Shown here piece after piece: positions 12,828 to 21,620 of a stretch of DNA of 64,000 nt (within the stretch, counting starts at the first letter, position 1; every line of letters starts with the position of its first letter). Origin of the DNA: Pseudocercospora fijiensis CIRAD86. Taxonomy: Eukaryota; Ascomycota; Dothideomycetes; Mycosphaerellales; Mycosphaerellaceae. The notes under the pieces were generated by a model. That model ran no database searches, was not told the DNA's origin, and worked only from the letters and a program-made list of their open reading frames with translations. A program made the translations under genes and the position numbers. The DNA lies in the NCBI RefSeq assembly GCF_000340215.1, contig NW_006921535.1:1988483-2052482 (forward strand), written 5' to 3'.

Positions 12828-12842
12828 ACCCGGGCTTATAAC
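12828..12842 (-). other. Primer-binding site, half-tRNA initiator-Met type
   Basis: Read on the minus strand, the bases directly after the 5' LTR are GTTATAAGCCCGGG. This matches the complement of the initiator tRNA-Met anticodon arm (GTTATGAGCCC) except for one G-to-A change of RIP type. Copia-type elements are known to prime from a cleaved half of this tRNA. Confidence 0.5.
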
Positions 12843-13019
12843 TGTAACGCGCCCTTCTTATTAGTTATATTGTAATACTGTTTAAGGGTGTCTATTATAG
12901 TAGTTCTAATTGACTAGTTCTATCTAAAAAGGCGGTAAGAATAGGTGTTGATATTTCCCTAGTTTTGCCGAGAGTCACGTGCGCTGCCAAGAGTCATGTG
13001 ACCTCAGCTATGCGTCACA
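12843..13019 (-). repeat. LTR (right copy; 5' LTR of the element)
   Basis: A direct repeat of 6568-6744. The left half carries transitions (for example TTAG for TTGG, TATATT for TACATT), while the right, outer half keeps the unmutated CA/TG state and ends GCGTCACA. Confidence 0.9.
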
Positions 13020-13024
13020 TGTTT
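13020..13024. repeat. Target-site duplication TGTTT, right copy
   Basis: Identical to 6563-6567. It marks the right insertion edge. Confidence 0.85.
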
Positions 13025-13579
13025 CATGCGATCGATAGCCTCAACCTCTGATATTCTAATCATAATGTGTGTTCCATGCCAAGTCCGCCGGGTCATCAAA
13101 CTGTGTTGATTCGTATTCCCAGACGCGTACCTGATTATAGGAAGGTTCGCCGCGGGAGCGCCCGCATGCGCGCTTGCTCTTGCCGGAGCCCAGCGCCATG
13201 ACCCGCTGGACCAGACCTCACTTTGCATTTGCTGAGCTGTTCTTGCTCTCTTGCCTTGCACTCCTCGGCCCTCACGTCTACGCCACGGAAGAAGATCGGT
13301 CGGCCTGCCTTCTGGGAGCGAGCCTTTCCCGCATTGTCTCCTGTCCTTTCATCCTCCGTGCCAGCGCCAGTCTTGCACCGAGCCTCGTCAGCGCGCGGCG
13401 CCGCGAGACGTGCGCCAGTCTGGCCAGCCCATCCGTGTCAGTGGTGCCCTCTGCGTGGCGCGCCTGTACCACTCGCTCCACTCCTCGCACGCCCGCATCC
13501 TGGAACATGACACTAGCGCCCATACAAAATCACCTGCACTCCCCACCCCTCTGCTCCAACTTCTTTCCATCCCACCACC
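13025..13579. other. Upstream region of the 2EXR gene
   Basis: Normal-composition DNA resumes right after the retroelement. Several overlapping frames are open because the stretch is GC-rich (about 13150-13520), but none has a recognisable motif. It most likely holds the promoter and 5' UTR of the gene starting at 13580. Confidence 0.5.
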
Positions 13580-14284
13580 ATGGCCCTACCACGACTGCTG
13601 CCCGCTCTGGCCCCAGCTCCGCCAAAGCCCCCGCCATTCCACACCCCAAGAGTCACCTTCTTCGACTTGCCCGCTGAACTGCGCATCGAAGTCTACAAAT
13701 TGGCTCTGGACGGAGTCGTCATCCACATTTTGCCCCCGAATACCGTCGAGGAGCGGAAAATACCACATGCCCTCACTCGCACCTCGCGCCAGGTCCGCAA
13801 CGAGGTGCTACCCTTAATCCACTCGCTATGTCCCATCAGGTGCGCAGTCACGGACTTCAATTTTGACGGCCTATTACTGTGGATGTCTCGTGTCCCGCCA
13901 CACGAAGAGCGCAATCTGAAGAAGAATCATCATCTGGTCATCCGATTTAACACGTCGAATCAGCCGCAGCGGAGTATGGAAAGCTTGCGGAAATGGTTGC
14001 ATATGCGCGCCGACGTGCATCGCCCTCAGCCCAAATGGCACTACACCGGAGCAATCCCCAGTAATAAAGTGTGCGCCGACTTGAGAAGGCGCTGCAAGCG
14101 AATGAAGGAATATGGAAAGCAGTGGGAAATGCTGCAAATCCTGAAAGCCTTGCAAATTACCCCCCTTCCCACGCCACTCCCTGGACCGGGCACCCCTCCC
14201 CCGGAAGAGAACCCCGACCACCCAAACCATCAGCAATGGTTGCAACAACAGGAACGTGAGCAAGGCAGCGTCGGATCTGATTGA
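13580..14284 (+). CDS. 2EXR/F-box-like fungal protein
   Basis: A single-exon protein of 234 residues starting in an ideal context (CACCACCATGG). Near the N-terminus it has FFDLPAELRIEVYKLAL followed by ALTRTSRQVRNEVLPLI. This is the LPxELRxxIYxLAL...L..TSRQ(V/I)R.E pattern of the 2EXR family, which is greatly expanded in Mycosphaerellales and other Dothideomycetes and resembles the F-box-like fold. The biochemical role of the family is unknown. The tail is Pro/Gln-rich (residues about 190-230). It sits on a small normal-composition island between the copia element and the satellite block, and a second member of the family lies at 28640-29700. Family is confident; function is not. Confidence 0.85.
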   Translation: MALPRLLPALAPAPPKPPPFHTPRVTFFDLPAELRIEVYKLALDGVVIHILPPNTVEERKIPHALTRTSRQVRNEVLPLIHSLCPIRCAVTDFNFDGLLLWMSRVPPHEERNLKKNHHLVIRFNTSNQPQRSMESLRKWLHMRADVHRPQPKWHYTGAIPSNKVCADLRRRCKRMKEYGKQWEMLQILKALQITPLPTPLPGPGTPPPEENPDHPNHQQWLQQQEREQGSVGSD

Positions 14285-14433
14285 CACGAACCTATCGAGA
14301 CACATGCTCTTTTTTGGCAAGCGGTTCCAACTTACGACCACTCCTTCCCTCGGTCATGCCGGAGCAGAGTCCGAACGCGGGTCAAGTCCGCTTCTGGTCT
14401 GGGAGAGGGATCATATTTGCCCAGCAGCTTGGA

Positions 14434-14592
14434 CTATCCTTCCTGCACCAGTTTTAGGTCGCCGATCAGGACTTTTGCTCCGCCTTCGTGACAGAGACGA
14501 GCAAGGGCGAAGCCCATTCCAGATCCGCCTCCAGTGATGACTACAATCTTATGCTTGACTGGAAAGGTCTGGACTGGGCCATATTTCTGCAT
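14434..14592 (-). pseudogene. Short-chain dehydrogenase/reductase, N-terminal fragment
   Basis: The peptide from ATG 14592 reads MQKYGPVQTFPVKHKIVVIT, then GGGSGMGFALARLCHEGGAK and VLIGDLKL, and stops after 52 residues. This is the first Rossmann beta-alpha-beta unit of an SDR: a TGxxxGxG dinucleotide-binding motif followed by the acidic residue of beta-2. A full SDR has about 250-300 residues with a downstream NAG and YxxxK motif. Neither is present before the next gene, and the remaining space on the minus strand is filled by the 2EXR gene. A possible 50-nt intron (GTGCAG..CCCAG) only adds a few residues before another stop. I therefore call it a truncated relic at the edge of the repeat block. 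Confidence 0.65.
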
Positions 14593-14699
14593 TGCGGACG
14601 GAGTTGGAGGTGGGAGGCAGAATTTGGAAATCAACGGTTCACTAATGTAATGATCTTTCCGTCTTCTCTAGAGACTTGACAGTGCTAAAGAAAGTTTGT

Positions 14700-15290
14700 A
14701 GAAGATGCTACGCTTCGGTACTTACCTCTTACAACTAGACCCCGCAGTAGTTCGGTTTCCGAACTACTAAACGTATATAGTTTGGTTTCTTAGCGGCGAA
14801 CTAGCTCCCTAGTTCTAGTTTGGTTTTTTCGAACTGTATAGATTCCTAGTTTAAACTAGAGACTATATTAGTTTTACTATAAGGATACTCTTATTCGACT
14901 ACCGGCTACGATTACCGGCTATAATAGTAACTATATTATATTTACTATGCTCTATTACTATTACTAGGGCGTAGTTACTATTACTATAGCGTAGTTTTAC
15001 TATAAGGATACTCTTATTCGACTACTACTAGTAGCTACGATTGCCGGCTATAATAGTAACTAGGTTATATTTACTACTAGTACGCTCTATTGCTATTACT
15101 AGGGCGTAGTTGCTATTACTAGGGCGTAGTTACTATTACTAGGGCGTAGTTACTATAGTTACGAAAGCTTACTTATATAATATTACGTAGGCGGTAACAA
15201 TTAGGGCTTTGCGATATTCTTATATCTTTTAACTTCTTCCTCTATACCTATGCCTATAATAACTACTATACGCTACGCCCCTGCCCCTTT
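14700..15290. repeat. RIP-degraded AT-rich repeats with tandem duplications
   Basis: Low-complexity, TpA-rich DNA. A block starting TTTTACTATAAGGATACTC occurs twice (about 14872 and 14995). A ~20-21 bp unit containing TATTACTAGGGCGTAGTT repeats several times at about 14950-15150. Paired pieces such as AGTTCG..CGAACT occur near 14745-14840. No gene is supported. Confidence 0.7.
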
Positions 15291-15597
15291 TCCTTATAAT
15301 AGTAAGAGAGAAGCGCGCTACGCGCTAAATAGAAGATAGAACTAAAGACCGCGAGTTTGTTTTACCTAAGCATCTAACTAAAAAGCGTAAGACTAAAGAG
15401 GAGTACTCTACGAAGAAGAATTTAATATAAGACTACGAGAGAAAGAAGAAGATAAATAAGGATAAAAGAGCTAAGGTCCGAAGGCGATAGTACTTACTAA
15501 TTTAGGCGGCAACTAGACAATAAGAGACATACTAGCTTATAGCGGTATAGGGATACTATTTAGATCCTATAGGAGTAAAAGAGGAGCAATCTGCCTA
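15290..15597 (+). pseudogene. RIP-killed coding remnant (Lys/Arg-rich), unknown family
   Basis: One plus-strand frame from about 15333 reads like a real, charged protein (for example EFVLPKHLTKKRKTKEEY, then DYERKKKINKDKRAKVRRR). It is interrupted only by TAA/TAG codons, at least six of them. Every stop is one C-to-T change from a Gln codon (CAA/CAG), as expected when RIP acts on a coding strand. I do not recognise the family; a transposon-encoded protein is likely from the setting. Confidence 0.5.
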
Positions 15598-15825
15598 GTA
15601 AACTGTGCAGACACGCACTCCGGTTATGCTTTCCTTGGCATTCTCACGTGTCTGCAAAACCCAGCATACATTCCAGTCCGTTGCCAGACCATGATACCCA
15701 CTCATGCAAGTAGACTGCACATTCAGAGCCGTGCAGACGACACCTTTGACCTTCTCTATCATTGTCGCAGGTATTTTGTACCTAGCTGCTGTACTACGAA
15801 AGAATAGGCGACTTGGCTTCAATAA
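15598..15825. other. Unmutated sequence island
   Basis: About 230 bases keep normal CpA/TpG content between two RIP-mutated blocks. On the minus strand a frame open from 15822 to 15595 contains MIEKVKGVVCTALNVQSTC and several more Cys, but its only ATGs are internal. It may be a relic exon of a small protein. No function is claimed. Confidence 0.35.
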
Positions 15826-15827
15826 TA

Positions 15828-16100
15828 TAACAACTTAACAAAAGTTGGGGCCCCTTTAGGCTTAGTACGGCTCAAAACGACCGAAAAGCCGACTCTAATT
15901 AGTCGGCGGCGAGGAACTTTAAAATTTCTCGATTCTCGCGCGGTCCGGAAGGCGTAGGAGTCGTAGGATCGACTATAACGCTCCGGCGCCGCGATAGCAG
16001 TGTTTCCGAGGCCGTCTCCGTCGTTTACGCCTAATCCGGCGGCGTTTTTTGCTCGAGGCGGTATCGTTCGCGCCTAATCCGGCGGTATTTACTCGGAGCG
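15828..16100. repeat. Non-satellite module, copy 1
   Basis: Begins AACTTAACAAAAGTTGGGGC and continues through CCTTTAGGCTTAGTACGGCT into GC-richer text with CCTAATCCGGCGG. Related modules start near 17598, 20970 and 21328. It is separate in character from the 25-bp units. Confidence 0.7.
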
Positions 16101-17597
16101 GTAGGCTCGAAAGGCTTATCCTACGCGTTCCGGATAGTACTACTCGCTATAGGCGTTTTATAGGGTACTTATAGTAGGCGTTAGATAAGGTACTCGCTAT
16201 AAATAGTTCGAATCCTATTTAACTATAGGCGTTTTAGATAGTATTTGCTATAAGCGTTTCGGATAGGACTACTCGCTATAGCTATCTCGGACAGTTACCG
16301 CTATAAGCGTTTCGAATATTACTACTCGCTATAAGCGTTTTTAGTAGTATTTACTATAAGCGTTTCGGATTAGACTTGCTATAAGTATTCTAAATAGCAC
16401 TTACTATAGGTATTTTAGATAGTACTACTTGCTATAAGCGTTCTTAATAGTACTTGCTATTTGCGTTCTGAATTAGACTTACTATACGCGTTCCGGATAA
16501 GACTTAGTATAAGCGTTTCGGATTAGAATTGCTATATAGTGCGTTCTAAATGAAACTTAGTATAGGCGTTATAGACAGTAGTACTAACTGTTAGCGCTCC
16601 GGATTAGAGTTATTAGACTTACTATACGCGTTCTAAATAGTACTTAGTATTATAAGCGTTCTGAATTAGACCTATTATAGGCGTTATAAATGATAGTTAG
16701 CTTATCCTACGCGTTCCGGATAGTACTACTCGCTATAGATATTCTATAGAGTACTCGCTATAGGCGTTATATAGGGTACTCGCTATAGATAGTTCGAATG
16801 CTATTTAACTATAGGCGTTTTAGATAGTATTTGCTATAAGCGTTCCGGATAGTACTACTCGCTATAGGCCTTCCGGATAGTGCTTCGTATAAGTATTTAG
16901 TTTCGGATTAGACTTAGACTTACTTTATACATTCCGGACAAGACTTTCTGTAGGCGTTTCGGATTAGATTATTAGACTTGCTATACGCGTTCCGGTTTAT
17001 ATAGGACGAACTATACTAAGCGTTTAAAATAAGGCTTGTCCTACGCGTTCCGGATAGTACTACTCGCTATAGATATCTTAGATAGTTACCGCTATAGGCG
17101 TTTCGAATATTACTACTCGCTATAGGCGTTTTTAGTAGTATTCACTATAAGCGTTTTGGATATAACTTGCTATAAGTATTCTAAATAGTACTTACTATAG
17201 GTATTTTAGAAAGTACTACTTACTATAAGCGTTCGTAATAGTACTTACTATTACCGTTCTAAATTAGACCTACTATACGCGTTCCGGATAGTACTTACTC
17301 TACGCGTTTCGGATAAGACTTAGTATAGGCGTTTCGGATTAGAATTGCTATATAGCGCGTTCTAAATAGAACTTGGTATAAGCGTTATAGATAGTAGTAC
17401 TAACTATTAGCGCTCCGGATTAGACTTGCTATACGCGTTCCGAATAGTACTTACTAAGTTACTATTATAAACGTTCTAAATTAGACTTTCTATAGGCGTT
17501 ATAGATAGTAGTTAGCTTGTCCTACGCGTTCCGGATAGCACTACTCGCTATAGGTATTCTATAGAGTACTCGCTATAGGCGTTTTATAGGGTACTTA

Positions 17598-17860
17598 CGG
17601 CCCCTTTAGGCTTACTACGGCTTAAAATAAGCTAAAAGCCGACTCTACTTAGCTATAGCCGAGGAACTTTAAAATTTCTTAGTTTACGAGCGGTTCGGAG
17701 ATTATAGGAGTCGTAGTATATAGTTCGTAAGCGGTTCGGAGATTGTAGGAGTCGTAGTATATATCGTAAGGCTACGATAGTATTATTTCCGATGCTATAT
17801 CGGTCGTTTATACCTAATCCGGCGGTATTTGCTCGAGGCGGTATGCTCGAAAGGCTTAGC
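17598..17860. repeat. Non-satellite module, copy 2
   Basis: Starts GGCCCCTTTAGGCTTACTAC, lacking the AACTTAACAAAAGTT lead seen in copies 1 and 3. It includes GCCGACTCTACTTAGC and the CCTAATCCGGCGGTATTTGC segment before returning to satellite units. Confidence 0.65.
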
Positions 17861-20800
17861 CTACGCGTTTCGGATAGTACTACTCGCTATAGATATTCTA
17901 TAGAGTACTCGCTATAGGCGTTTTATAAGGTACTCGCAGTAGGCGTTATATAAGGTACTCGCTATAAGTAGTTCGAATACTATTTAGTAACTATAGGCGT
18001 TTTAGATAGTATCTACTATAAGCGTTCCGGAAAGTACTACTCGCTAAAGATATCTCGGATAATTATCGCTATAAGCGTTTCGAATATTACTACTCGCTAT
18101 AAGCGTTTTTAGCAGTATTTGCTATAGGCGTTTCGGGCGTTTTGGATTAGACTTACTATAGGTATTCTAAATAGCACTTGCTATAGGTATTTTAGATAGT
18201 ACTACTTGCTTTAAGCGTTCTTAGTAGTACTTACTATTAGCGTTCCGAATTAGACTTGCTATATACGTTCCGGATAGTACTTACTCTACGCGTTCCGGAT
18301 AAGACTTAGTATAAGCGTTTCGGATTAGAATTGCTATATAGCGCGTTCTAAGAAGAACTTAGTATAGGCGTTTTAGATAGTAGTGCTAACTGTTAGCGCT
18401 CTGGATTAGACTTACTATACGCGTTCCGAATAGTACTTACTATTATAAGTGCTCTAAGTTAGCCTTACTATAGGCGTTGTTAGTAACAGTTAGCTTATTC
18501 TACGCGTTCCGGATAGTACTGCTCGCTATAGATGTTCTATAGAGTACTCGCTATAGGCGTTCTATAGGGTACTTAGAGTAGGCGTTATATAGGGTACTCG
18601 CTATAGATAGTTCGAATGCTGTTTAACTATAGGCGTTTTAGATAGTACTTACTATAAGCGTTCCGGATAGTGCTGCTCGCTATAGTCTTAGCCTATAGGC
18701 CTTCCGGATAGTGCTTAATATAAGTATTTAGTTTCGGATTAGACTTAGACTTAATTTATACATTCCGGATAAGACTTTCTATAAGCGTTTTAGATTAGAC
18801 TTAGTATACGCGTTCCGGTTTATATAGGACTAACTATACTAAGCGTTTAAAATAAGGCTTGTCCTACCGACTCCTACGCGTTCCGTATAGTACTACTCGC
18901 TATAGGTGTTCTATAGAGTGCTCGCTATAGGCGTTTTATAAGGTACTCGTAGTAGGCGTTATATAGGGTGTCCGCTAAAAGTAGTTCTAATGCTATTTAC
19001 TATAGCCTATAGGCGTTTTAGATAGTATTTGCTATAGGCGTTCCGGATAGTGCTACTCGCTATAGATATCTCGGATAGTTACCGCTATAAGCGTTTCGAA
19101 TAATACTACTCGCTATAAGCGTTTTTAGTAGCATTTACTATAGGCGTTTCAGATATAACTTGCTATAAGTATTCTAAATAGTACTTACTATAGGTATTTT
19201 AGAAAGTACTACTTGCTATAGGCGTTCTTAGTAGTACTTACTATTAGCGTTCTATATTAGACTTACTATACACGTTTCGGATAGTACTTACTATACGCGT
19301 TTCGGATAAGACTTAGTATAGGCGATCCGTATTAGAGTTACTATATAGCGCGTTCTAAATAAAACTTAGTATAGGCGTTATAGATAGTAGTACTAACTGT
19401 TAGCGCTCCGGATTAGACTTACTATACGCGTTCCGAATAGTACTTAGTATTATAAGCGTTCCAAATTAGAATTCCTATAGTTGTTTTCGATTAAAGTTGC
19501 TATAAGCGTTTTGAATTAGACTTACTATACGCCTTGTAGGCAGTACTTGCTATAAGTGTTCCGACTCGGAAAGAACTACTTACTATAGATATTTCGAATA
19601 GTACTCGCTATAGGTATTCCGGATAGCAATTACTATTGGCGCATTCCGGCTCGCTATAGGCGTTTTTTAGGGCACTCGTAGTAGGCGTTATATAGGGTAC
19701 TTGCTATAAATAGTTCGAATACTATTTAGCTATAGGCGTTTTAGATAGTATTTGCTATAAGCGTTCCGGATAGTACTACTCGCTTTAGGCCTTCCGGGTA
19801 GTACCTAATATAAGTATTTAGTTTCGGATTACACTTAGACTTACTATATATATTCCGGATAAGACTTTCTATAAGCGTTTTAAATTAGACTTGCTATACG
19901 CGTTCCGGCCTATATAGGACTAACTATACTAAGCGTTTAAAATAAGGCTTATCCTACGCGTTCCGGATAGTACTACTCGCTATAGGTATTCTATAGAGTA
20001 CTCGCTATAGGCGTTTTATAAGGTACTCGTAGTAGGCGTTATATAGGGTACTTAGCGCTCGCTATAAGCAGTTCGAATACCGATAAGCGTTTCGGATCAG
20101 ACTTGCTATACGCGTTCCGGTTTATATAGAACTAACTATACTAAGCGTTTAAAATAAGGCTTGTTCTACGCGTTCCGGATAGTACTACTCGCTATAGATA
20201 TCTTAGATAGTTACCGCTATAGGCGTTTCGAATATTACTACTCGCTATAGGCGTTTTTAGTAGTATTTACTATAAGCGTTTCGGATATAACTTGCTATAA
20301 GTATTCTAAATAGTACTTACTATAGGTATTTTAGAAAGTACTACTTACTATAAGCGTTCGTAATAGTACTTACTATTACCGTTCCGAATTAGACCTACTA
20401 TACGCGTTCCGGATAGTACTTACTATACGCGTTCCGGATAGTACTTACTATACGCGTTCCGGATAAGACTTAGTATAAGCGTTTCGGATTAGAATTACTA
20501 TATAGCGCCTTCTAAATAAAACTTAGTATAGGCGTTATAGATAGTAGTACTAACTATTAGCGCTCCGGATTAGACTTACTATACGCGTTCCGAATAGTAC
20601 TTAGTATTATAAGCGTTCTAAATAAGAATCCCTATAAGTGTTTTAGATTAAAATTACTATAGGCGTTTTAGATTAGACTTAGTATCCGCCTTATAGGTAG
20701 TACTTACTATACGCCTTATAGGTAGTACTTACTATAAGCGTTCTAACTCGGAAAGAACTACTTACTATAGATATTTCGAATAGTACTCGCTATAGGTATT

Positions 20801-20964
20801 CCGGATAGTAATTACTATAGGCATATTCCGGAAGTAGTTACTATAGATATTTAAGACTATCTTGCTATAAGCGTTCCTAATAGTGCTCGCTATAAGCGTT
20901 TCTAAATAGTGCTTTCTAATATCTATAACGCGTTCCGGATTAATATTACTTTTTAGTATTATCT

Positions 20965-21320
20965 AAAATATAATAACTTAACAAAAGTTGGGGCCCCTTT
21001 AGGCTTAGTGCGGCTTAAAATAGGCCAACCGCGGCCTCTAATTAGTAGACGCGAGGAACGTTAATACCTCTACGATCCGGAAGGGCGTAGACGTCGCAGT
21101 ATATACCGCGACGAGCTATAACTTCGATAGTAGTCTCGAAAAGGGCGTCTTCGTCGTATATACCTTATCCGGCGGTGTTTGCTCGCGGCGGTATTGCGCG
21201 GAGTCTATATTATAACGCGTTGCCGCCGCGATAGTAGTATTCCGGAAGGGTATATCTAACTTTTAGGCCTAATCCGGCGGTATTTGCTCGCGGCGGTATT
21301 ACGCGGTTACGCTATCTCTA
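20965..21320. repeat. Non-satellite module, copy 3
   Basis: Starts AACTTAACAAAAGTTGGGGC as in copy 1. It is richer in GC than its surroundings and contains two copies of the CCGGCGGT.TTTGCTCG.GGCGGTA segment. Confidence 0.65.
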
Positions 21321-21324
21321 ATAT

Positions 21325-21620
21325 AATAATAACTTAACAAACCGTAGGTCTACTTTAGGCTTAGTACGGCTTAAAACGATCTAAAAGCCGCCTCTAATTA
21401 GCTATATCCGAGGAACGTTAAAACTCCTTAGTTCGCGACCGGTTCGGAGGACATAGTAGTCGTAGTATGTATTGTAAGGCTTCGCCGCTATAATAGTAGT
21501 ATTTCCGATACTGTATATATCTTTTACGCCCGATCCGGTAGTATTTACTCGAGGCTATATAGTCGTTTACGCCTAATCCGGGGATATTTACTCGAGGCGG
21601 TATACTCGAAAGGCTAAGCG
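21325..21620. repeat. Non-satellite module, copy 4
   Basis: Lies directly behind copy 3, starts AACTTAACAAACCGTAGGTC, then CTTTAGGCTTAGTACGGCTT. It is more diverged at the start than copies 1 and 3. Confidence 0.6.

Larger units (their letters stand above)
6568..13019 (-). mobile_element. Ty1/copia LTR retrotransposon, full length, RIP-inactivated
   Basis: A 6452-bp element bounded by 177-bp direct repeats and a TGTTT target duplication. The coding strand is minus. The reverse-transcriptase signature YVDD with its hydrophobic flanks is readable at 8533-8544, and a copia-type RNase H stretch (TVTKSTTKAKLLA-like) lies around 7850-7920, downstream on the minus strand. That gives the copia order with RT and RNase H at the 3' end. 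The gag/integrase half should lie at about 9.5-12.8 kb but is too degraded for me to delimit. The reading frame is broken by many TAA/TAG codons. The element is TpA-rich with few CpA/TpG, the signature of repeat-induced point mutation. No intact ORF remains. The order and YVDD exclude Ty3/gypsy. Confidence 0.92.
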
